9,881 nucleotides of DNA from Gammaproteobacteria bacterium (GTDB lineage: Bacteria > Pseudomonadota > Gammaproteobacteria > S012-40): the NCBI GenBank assembly GCA_029879945.1, contig JAOUPJ010000121.1, forward strand, positions 1-9,881. The letters are read 5' to 3'. Made by a program: the position numbers and the translations under genes. The notes under the pieces were generated by a model, which was given only the letters and a program-made list of their open reading frames with translations, had not been told where the DNA came from and did no database searches. Positions 5,901-9,881 of this stretch are shown here, in pieces (the first letter of the stretch is position 1; every line of letters begins with the position of its first letter).

Positions 5901-7669
5901 AGATCGCTTTCTGAATTCGCTAGAGGACCTTTATCGGGTATTGCAAAAAGTCTAGCCCCAAAAGATGCGTTCGCCTTTGGGATCGTAATTTTTTTTGCTC
6001 TTTGTGCTACGGGTGTGGGTGTGGTTTTATTAAAATTGTAAAGATAGACTGCGCCTGCACTACCAAATATTCCGTTGTTTTCGGTAGGTGCGCCGATCGC
6101 AACTGTCGTTCTGGTTGCATTATTTGCTTGAGTTAAAACTGCTACGGAAAAACCGGCACTGCTCCCCGCACTGTCTCCTACCATGCTATGATTGGGATCA
6201 ATTATCAGGAGGCCCGCCACGTTCAACTTTAGGATAAAGGCGGCACCTTGTGATACAAGTGCATCAGATGAAGAAAAACCTGGTGCCCCGACTACAACAA
6301 ATGGCGGTCCGTCCACGCTATTTTTCGCCCACCGTGAGAGTGAACTGCCAAATTTTGAATTGGCCCGGGTCGACGATTCATCAGGTCCCAAATTGCTTTT
6401 TAACACATATCCAGATTCTGAGCTTTGATAGTAGCTCACCAAGCCAGCATCTATTCCATCGTGTTTATTGTCAGTTAAATCGAAGTCCGGCCAATCCAGC
6501 AGTGGGGAACCAATAATAAGCTCACTGATTCCGTCGCCATTTTGATCTGGAAAACTGGTAATAGCGGAACCGAAGCCGGAACCGACTTGATTCGACTCGG
6601 AAAAAATAACCTGAAAGGGTTCACTCTCTAAACCTGTTGAAACGTTCCCGAGGAATACATATATCGCACCGATAGCGTTCTCACCATCATATGGAGCGCT
6701 GATAGCAACATCGTCTAAACCATCATTATTAATATCGCCGAGATTTACCATATCCGTAGCAAATCGGGCATCGGGGGTATTTGCGACAAAGCTCCACGCA
6801 TGTGAAGTGGCAATAGAGGTAGGGCTGGATGATCCAGGGGAATTGGCTTGACCTAGATAGAGAAATGCTGCGCCTTCATCGTATTTACTGCCATCAAACA
6901 ATGGAGCGCCGACGAGTAAATCAGTAATTCCATCACCGTTCACATCCAACTGGCTGAGCATGCTAGCGCCGAATCGCGCATTGGCTTGCGCAGAATCAAT
7001 GACTAATTGGGTTGTAGTTGTTGTGGGATCGATCACGATCGGAAACACGGCATTCCGTAAATCCACAGATATGATCAATTTACTGCCTTCCACATAAAGA
7101 GCGCTGGGAAGTGATCTATGTCGAGCGTCATAGGTATGAAGTTTTGCGTATTGCAGAATGGTTTCGTTGTTCTTGTCCTTTACCGTCAGTTTGTTGTTTT
7201 CCGATTCTCCGACAAGCGTGCCGGACATGTTCATTGTCAGTTTCAGACTTTCTGAATCGGGTCGCGGATTATTTTGTAGCGTGAAGCCCTGTTCAATTCC
7301 TTGAGGGCCGTTGGTATACCACTCAACGAAATCACCTCTCTGATACTCGATTCGGTTGTTCCTAATTTGGGGTGAAACCGAATCTAATTTGGTGTTGGAA
7401 CCTTCGATTTTATCGAAAGATAGTTTCCACTCCCAACTCATGGCAGCCTGATTCAGCGGTAAATAGCGCACGCCACTTGAGTCGAATTCTGCTTTCAGTG
7501 CAAAGCCGTGATTGATAAAGCTAAGTTTTTTGGTTGTTGCTGTTACTGCGCTTACAGGGGCAAAGGAAGAGTAAAGGCTTGCTTCCGCGGCATTTTGCTT
7601 GCCAAACGCAAGGGCAGGTCCAACAAGCACCAGACCAAAAATAAAAGCTTTAAACTGAATCCTAATCAC
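2993..7669 (-). CDS. Giant exported FG-GAP repeat protein with cadherin-like and split Fn3-like domains
   Basis: A 1558-residue protein with an N-terminal Sec signal peptide (Arg3/Lys7, hydrophobic core, 'GPALA' cleavage-like site near residue 21). Residues about 40-215 form an uncharacterised domain ending in 'VFPIVIDPT'. Fourteen FG-GAP-type repeats follow (about 225-1150), many with calcium-loop motifs such as 'DVNGDGITD' and 'DINNDGVND'; this is the integrin-alpha-like beta-propeller repeat. Next come two cadherin/VCBS-like domains (about 1158-1293 and 1294-1387), the first with 'NGVLSNDTDD'. Last is an Fn3-like domain (about 1396-1445 and 1513-1555) interrupted by two hydrophobic segments and a lipobox-like site at Cys1499. 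The GTG start is supported by AAGGGG nine bases upstream. Such proteins are usually cell-surface or secreted and often adhesive; the ligand here is unknown. Sampled stretches look lower in GC (about 41%) than neighbouring genes. No secretion or partner genes are adjacent. Confidence 0.9.
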   Translation of the reverse strand: MIRIQFKAFIFGLVLVGPALAFGKQNAAEASLYSSFAPVSAVTATTKKLSFINHGFALKAEFDSSGVRYLPLNQAAMSWEWKLSFDKIEGSNTKLDSVSPQIRNNRIEYQRGDFVEWYTNGPQGIEQGFTLQNNPRPDSESLKLTMNMSGTLVGESENNKLTVKDKNNETILQYAKLHTYDARHRSLPSALYVEGSKLIISVDLRNAVFPIVIDPTTTTTQLVIDSAQANARFGASMLSQLDVNGDGITDLLVGAPLFDGSKYDEGAAFLYLGQANSPGSSSPTSIATSHAWSFVANTPDARFATDMVNLGDINNDGLDDVAISAPYDGENAIGAIYVFLGNVSTGLESEPFQVIFSESNQVGSGFGSAITSFPDQNGDGISELIIGSPLLDWPDFDLTDNKHDGIDAGLVSYYQSSESGYVLKSNLGPDESSTRANSKFGSSLSRWAKNSVDGPPFVVVGAPGFSSSDALVSQGAAFILKLNVAGLLIIDPNHSMVGDSAGSSAGFSVAVLTQANNATRTTVAIGAPTENNGIFGSAGAVYLYNFNKTTPTPVAQRAKKITIPKANASFGARLFAIPDKGPLANSESDLKDELMVAAPGFTLEGNRVGAVFTYISKNLNYSDNFSWWQAERQIGNGFGNAFSDVNIFHNDIQSEYVLSNSITTGKQFLGGKVSSIFMNELGDILTPAIDYFPANGNNVGNLAGTSFATGDINDDGFEDLVIGLPGFSDGRRGKIEIYLSTGSPKLSHQPIQLYGDANSFGFGTTLLVHDFNNDNAADIVVGAPNYTDTSTGNYQGGAVYLYMGVPNAVVGSILAPTQVIIGNNSMLGSSLAATNYKGDGTSELIVGAKNHLSQKNSQVLFGAGAVLVYDFITTKIIPDGEVDEVDVYEFIQSGDPIFAPKPQSGAHFGFSLAVVGDYNLDGKNEFVVGAPYQDYILNSATLEDAGAAYVIFEDLSLTKTLRTPEKNAQFGWTVASAGKLDTNPGDEILISAINSGANKPGTVSLFLSSSLTGIASTTQTANRIFSINSPLAKFGSFIYGTQDINNDGVNDLIVGAPSYSPFDNPFDTNTNSFGGVFYFLSQYNQETNKVEVYDSAVDGIAVPNKTGTSFGEVIGTITDQNNDGKRDLLISAPGHDDVTNSGIVYVVENSDALYLQAKPVNASPSTGETVDSYTIQEDGEVVLNGVLSNDTDDADITELELVTVKFSDKLSGYFLPENGKYTYIPNPSTYPSPQDLVELRLNGQYRGEILFENGEYKYIPEPDFYGLVLLDYLVKDANNGNSWGPILITVQPVADTPIVEDAEYSIDPENRFSQVLKGTDIDRDQLEFEIVSHPQFGSVTLVKTNNGNTLFDYVPDKNKNTGIVQFTYRAYDGQLYSETKTITLSFNGNNATPSVPELVSPTIDKLVTSKKLLLEWKPSIDPDGDDIQYTIHYCNNADFIGCNNTPKITAPSGKTNKLSVASAASGVLAMFGLLGSRTRREKFLRVTAILMLSITLYACGEGDKEDEATEIETLSYPITLPSTAGAELKYFWKITASDGSRQITSPVWQFYLKTSAAN
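3134..3334 (-). other. Insertion in the Fn3-like domain: double hydrophobic hairpin with lipobox-like motif
   Basis: Residues about 1446-1512 of the FG-GAP protein interrupt an otherwise recognisable Fn3-like fold. The first half ends near 'YCNNADFIGCNN', and the second resumes at 'LSYPITLPSTAG' and 'KYFWKITASDG'. In between are a small glycine/alanine-rich hydrophobic stretch (1460-1475), a basic cluster 'RTRREK' (1477-1482), a second hydrophobic stretch (1483-1498) ending in Leu-Tyr-Ala before Cys1499, and then an acidic linker 'GEGDKEDEATE'. The first unit resembles C-terminal sorting signals (small hydrophobic helix plus Arg-rich end), the second a lipoprotein signal peptide. Residue 1470 is a Met (ATG at 3262) preceded by a GGGG run, so internal initiation of an 89-residue lipoprotein is an alternative reading. 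Function is inference. Confidence 0.6.
3875..4075 (-). repeat. Tandem duplication of a strand-pair unit inside the first cadherin-like domain
   Basis: Two adjacent segments of the FG-GAP protein, residues about 1199-1230 and 1235-1265, share the pattern E-N-G-x-Y-x-Y-I-P-x-P-x-x-Y ('ENGKYTYIPNPSTY' and 'ENGEYKYIPEPDFY') with similar spacing to a preceding 'LV' strand. The corresponding DNA also looks alike, for example CCATTTTCA in both copies. A normal domain of this type carries one such unit before the final 'YxVxDxxG' strand, here 'YLVKDANNG'. A local duplication that lengthened the domain is the simplest reading. Confidence 0.55.
4220..6997 (-). repeat. Array of 14 FG-GAP-type repeats
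   Basis: I count 14 repeat starts with an (A/S/T)xFG-like signature, at residues about 231, 301, 363, 438, 505, 568, 636, 705, 758, 825, 906, 968, 1032 and 1108, giving a period of roughly 53-81 residues. Most units continue with an acidic D-x-N-x-D-G-type loop, a hydrophobic strand ending in 'GAP' or 'SAP', and a 'GxxYVFL'-like strand. Good calcium-loop motifs are seen in units 1, 2, 3, 8, 11, 13 and 14; unit 9 has Asn in place of the Gly, unit 10 is a partial match, and units 4-7 and 12 are degenerate. Because FG-GAP propellers normally have seven blades, 14 units would fit two tandem seven-bladed propellers. Confidence 0.8.
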
Positions 7670-7678
7670 TGTTCAATA

Positions 7679-7684
7679 CCCCTT
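7679..7684 (-). promoter_or_regulatory. Ribosome-binding site fixing the GTG start of the FG-GAP gene
   Basis: On the minus strand AAGGGG is followed by nine bases and then GTG (7669-7667). The encoded N-terminus from this GTG is a good Sec signal peptide, and no later Met would leave it intact, so the site and the signal peptide support the same start. Confidence 0.65.
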
Positions 7685-7715
7685 ATAGCTCGTAACCAAT
7701 TGAAAACACGATAAA

Positions 7716-7746
7716 AATATATGTTTTGCTTGGCATGTGGCTGCAA
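7716..7746 (-). promoter_or_regulatory. Possible promoter of the FG-GAP gene
   Basis: In the AT-rich 147-base spacer between rsgA and the FG-GAP gene, the minus strand carries TTGCAG (7746-7741) and TATATT (7721-7716) separated by 19 bases, a longer gap than ideal. It lies 47-77 bases upstream of the GTG start. Base composition makes chance matches likely, so the call is weak. No convincing intrinsic terminator for rsgA was found in the spacer, and read-through from rsgA is possible. Confidence 0.25.
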
Positions 7747-7816
7747 TGAAACAGTGTATTTATACGCCGCGGGGCTTAAAGGGATATTAATGTTTTTTTA
7801 TCGTTAAATCAGTCTG

Positions 7817-8818
7817 TTATAGATTGACCTGGGTGAGGATTTTGAGCAGGCTTTGGTAGCGTTCGGCACTGAGTTCTCCCGATTCAGCCTTTTCCCGAAG
7901 TTTACACCCCGGTTCATGATGGTGGGTACAATTTCGGTATTTGCACATACCCAACACGTCTCGAAATTCCTTAAAACCCCACAGAATTTTTTCTTTAGGA
8001 TATTGCCACAGACCAAAATCCCGTACGCCGGGGGAGTCGATAATTGCCCCGCCGTGTTCCAGATGGAATAACTGGGAGGTAGTGGTGGTATGTTTGCCCA
8101 AATTGAGACGATCTGCCAGTTCACCGATCTGAATTTCCTGATCGGGAAGCAGAAATTTTATCGTTGATGATTTCCCTACGCCGGATTGCCCCGCCAGTAC
8201 GGAATTTTTGGATTTTAAAATCTGAACCAGTTCCTTGCTACCCACCCCGGACTTTGCCGAAAAATACAATACCGAGTAACCCAGATCCTGGTATGTTTCG
8301 ATTTGCCCTTTTAAGGCATCCAGCTCTTTTGCAGAAAGTAAGTCAATTTTATTGACAAGGATGACGGCATTGATACCCGCAATTTCTGAAGCTACCAGGT
8401 AACGATCAATCAGCGTTTTTTGAAGACTGGGTACCGGTGCCGTCACGATCAGTACCTGATCTATATTGGCAGCAACGGGTTTCGCATCTCCCCGATGAAC
8501 AGGGCGTTCAAGCAGACTCCTGCGCGGTCTGATTGCCGTGACGATGCCTTCCTCCGTAGCCAGTTGATGCCAGACGACTTCATCACCGCAGACCACACTT
8601 CCCAGGTTTTGGCGTACATTGCAACGATGGCTATGATGTTGTTCGTCTTGTACGACCAAGTTTTGGCCAAAATTTGAGGTGACTATGCCAAATTGTGCAG
8701 GACCCAGTGTTTCACTTTGGGTAGAATGAGTGGAAGATTTGCTCGCATGCTCAACGCGTTTACGCTGGTTTTGCTTCGTTTGCCGGAGTTGTTTGTGGGT
8801 GAGACGACGTTTGCTCAT
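7817..8818 (-). CDS. rsgA: Small ribosomal subunit biogenesis GTPase RsgA
   Basis: A 333-residue circularly permuted GTPase that acts in late maturation of the 30S subunit, checking the decoding region and releasing from the mature particle on GTP hydrolysis. After a basic N-terminal tail and an OB-fold region (about 40-112), the GTPase motifs appear in permuted order: G4 'NKID' (156-159), G5 'SAKSG' (187-191), G1 'GQSGVGKSS' (210-218), the switch segment 'GKHTTT' (241-246) and G3 'DSPG' (261-264). The C-terminal zinc-binding module has Cys292, Cys297, His299 and Cys305. The ATG at 8818 gives 'MSKRRLTHKQ', matching the usual N-terminus; an in-frame TTG at 8839 would add seven atypical residues. 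It diverges from orn, as in many gammaproteobacteria. The psd gene often found downstream in enterobacteria is replaced here by the FG-GAP gene. Confidence 0.97.
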   Translation of the reverse strand: MSKRRLTHKQLRQTKQNQRKRVEHASKSSTHSTQSETLGPAQFGIVTSNFGQNLVVQDEQHHSHRCNVRQNLGSVVCGDEVVWHQLATEEGIVTAIRPRRSLLERPVHRGDAKPVAANIDQVLIVTAPVPSLQKTLIDRYLVASEIAGINAVILVNKIDLLSAKELDALKGQIETYQDLGYSVLYFSAKSGVGSKELVQILKSKNSVLAGQSGVGKSSTIKFLLPDQEIQIGELADRLNLGKHTTTTSQLFHLEHGGAIIDSPGVRDFGLWQYPKEKILWGFKEFRDVLGMCKYRNCTHHHEPGCKLREKAESGELSAERYQSLLKILTQVNL

Positions 8819-8842
8819 AATAGACCATGATTTTGGCAAACC

Positions 8843-8872
8843 AGTATATTAGAAGCCATCGTCAGGTGCCAG
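8843..8872 (-). promoter_or_regulatory. Candidate sigma70-type promoter for rsgA
   Basis: On the minus strand CTGGCA (8872-8867, 4/6 to the -35 consensus) and TATACT (8848-8843, 5/6 to the -10 consensus) are separated by 18 bases and sit 25-54 bases upstream of the rsgA ATG. The 87-base divergent region must also hold the orn promoter, for which I see no clear hexamer pair. The call rests on pattern match and position only. Confidence 0.4.
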
Positions 8873-8905
8873 TCACTTTGCCGTACGAATATGGGATATT
8901 AACTA

Positions 8906-9448
8906 ATGAGCCAAGACAATAATCTCATCTGGATAGACCTGGAAATGACGGGTTTGAATCCCGATGCGGATCATATAATCGAAATTGCCACCATCGTAAC
9001 AGACGATCAACTCAATACTCTGGAAGAAGGCCCTGTTATCGCGATTCATCGAAGTGAAGACGTGCTTTCTGCCATGGACGAATGGAATACCACACATCAT
9101 GGAAACTCGGGTCTATTGGAGCGTGTTCGGAAGTCTGTGAAATCAGCGCTTGATGCAGAGCAGGAAACCCTCGCTTTTCTTTCCAAACATATCGCTGAAG
9201 GTAAATCACCCATGTGCGGCAATAGTATTTGCCAGGACAGGCGCTTTCTTTTTCGCGAAATGCCCACGCTGGAAAAATTTTTTCACTACAGAAATCTGGA
9301 CGTGAGTACCTTAAAAGAACTGGCGCGTCGCTGGTCCCCCGAGGTGTATAACGGTTTCACTAAAAAGGGATCTCATCTGGCCATGGACGATATCCGTGAG
9401 TCCATTGCAGAATTAAAATACTATAGAGAAAAACTACTGAACTGTTAA
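8906..9448 (+). CDS. orn: Oligoribonuclease
   Basis: A 180-residue DEDDh-family 3'-to-5' exoribonuclease that finishes RNA decay by hydrolysing very short oligoribonucleotides, chiefly dinucleotides, and in c-di-GMP-using bacteria also pGpG. The catalytic set is complete: Asp11 and Glu13 in 'WIDLEMTGL', Asp111 in 'CQDRRF', and His157 and Asp162 in 'GSHLAMDDI'. Length and motif spacing match the E. coli enzyme almost exactly. The ATG at 8906 places the '[10 protein letters not shown]' block at the usual distance from the N-terminus; the ribosome-binding site is weak. The gene diverges from rsgA, and its TAA stop overlaps the queG stop on the other strand within the four bases TTAA, so there is no space for a terminator of its own before queG coding sequence. 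Confidence 0.98.
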   Translation: MSQDNNLIWIDLEMTGLNPDADHIIEIATIVTDDQLNTLEEGPVIAIHRSEDVLSAMDEWNTTHHGNSGLLERVRKSVKSALDAEQETLAFLSKHIAEGKSPMCGNSICQDRRFLFREMPTLEKFFHYRNLDVSTLKELARRWSPEVYNGFTKKGSHLAMDDIRESIAELKYYREKLLNC

Positions 9449-9881
9449 TCTGAATGGTGACGGGCCAGTGCCCAATGTATGTGCTCGTCTACCATGTCGG
9501 AAACCGCGCCCAGTCTGCCTCTAAGAACCTCTACAATGTTTTTTTCTGTGGGTGCATTTCCCAATGCAATGGCAATATTGCGCATCCATTTTTCATAACC
9601 AATTCTACGTATGGCCGACCCTTGCATTTTGTTATTGAATTCGTCTTCTGAAATTTGAAACAGCGCCAGCAAGTTTTCCCGGTCCAAACCATGGCGAGGC
9701 TCGAAATCGTCTTCCTTACTGGTGTTCATAAATTTATTGAAGGGACAAACCAGTTGGCAGTCATCACAACCATAGATTCTGTTTCCCATCGCCTCCCTGA
9801 ATTCCACCGGGATCGCACCGTGATGTTCGATGGTAAGATAACTAATGCAACGACGTGCATCCACCTGGTAGGGATTGACGA
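9445..9881 (-). CDS. queG: Epoxyqueuosine reductase, C-terminal part (5' end outside window)
   Basis: The last 145 residues of QueG, the cobalamin- and iron-sulfur-dependent enzyme that reduces epoxyqueuosine to queuosine at the wobble position of certain tRNAs. The frame is open to the right edge; the GTG at 9864 is an internal Val in '[16 protein letters not shown]', a characteristic QueG segment. A ferredoxin-type motif follows, '[13 protein letters not shown]', supplying Fe-S cluster ligands together with the preceding Cys of 'ARRC'. The C-terminal part ('[13 protein letters not shown]') is the HEAT-like helical region of the family. The catalytic N-terminal part and the first Fe-S motif lie beyond the window. 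Family members are about 350-380 residues, so roughly 40% is visible. It is convergent with orn, overlapping it by four bases. Confidence 0.96.
   Translation of the reverse strand, partial: VNPYQVDARRCISYLTIEHHGAIPVEFREAMGNRIYGCDDCQLVCPFNKFMNTSKEDDFEPRHGLDRENLLALFQISEDEFNNKMQGSAIRRIGYEKWMRNIAIALGNAPTEKNIVEVLRGRLGAVSDMVDEHIHWALARHHSD

Noticed and set aside
7750..7816. Intrinsic terminator for rsgA in the spacer, using the GC-rich CGCCGCGGGGC and the T-run at 7792-7799
   Set aside because: On the minus strand the run is A-rich rather than T-rich and precedes the GC-rich part, and the stem is only about three pairs with internal mismatches.
8819..8839. TTG start for rsgA, adding seven residues
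   Set aside because: The ATG at 8818 gives the usual 'MSK' N-terminus of the family and leaves room for the candidate promoter; the extension is atypical.
8888..8900. AATAT-GGG-ATATT dyad just upstream of orn as an operator
   Set aside because: It has five AT-only pairs in an AT-rich promoter region, easily due to chance.

Overview
The window looks like a chromosomal segment of a gammaproteobacterium with moderate GC. The evidence is a nuo operon ending in nuoM-nuoN and the arrangement rsgA (minus) / orn (plus) / queG (minus), which is also the enterobacterial gene order. In E. coli, tRNA-Gly genes lie between orn and queG; none are visible here. No transposase, integrase, CRISPR array, rRNA or tRNA gene was recognised. 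The species cannot be named from this sequence alone.

Layout, left to right. Positions 1-1923 hold the end of the respiratory complex I operon on the plus strand: the last third of nuoM and a complete nuoN. After a 162-base spacer with an inverted repeat comes a plus-strand HDOD-domain gene (2086-2928). A long compound hairpin (2935-2985) separates it from a very large minus-strand gene (2993-7669). That gene encodes a 1558-residue exported protein: signal peptide, N-terminal domain, 14 FG-GAP-type repeats, two cadherin/VCBS-like domains and a C-terminal fibronectin-III-like domain. A 147-base AT-rich spacer leads to rsgA (minus), which diverges from orn (plus). The 3' part of queG (minus) closes the window, its stop codon overlapping that of orn.

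The genes do not form one pathway. NuoM/NuoN are proton-pumping membrane subunits; RsgA matures the 30S ribosomal subunit; Orn destroys the shortest RNA fragments; QueG completes queuosine in tRNA. These are housekeeping genes. The HDOD gene and the giant FG-GAP gene are the accessory content between two conserved blocks.

The most interesting object is the C-terminus of the FG-GAP protein. Its Fn3-like domain is interrupted by about 65 residues that read as a short hydrophobic segment, a basic cluster, a second hydrophobic segment and a lipobox-like site (Leu-Tyr-Ala-Cys, Cys1499). This resembles a sorting-signal tail joined to a lipoprotein signal peptide, placed inside a folded domain. The two Fn3 halves would both lie on the periplasmic side. 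This suggests, as inference only, a split-domain membrane-anchoring device.
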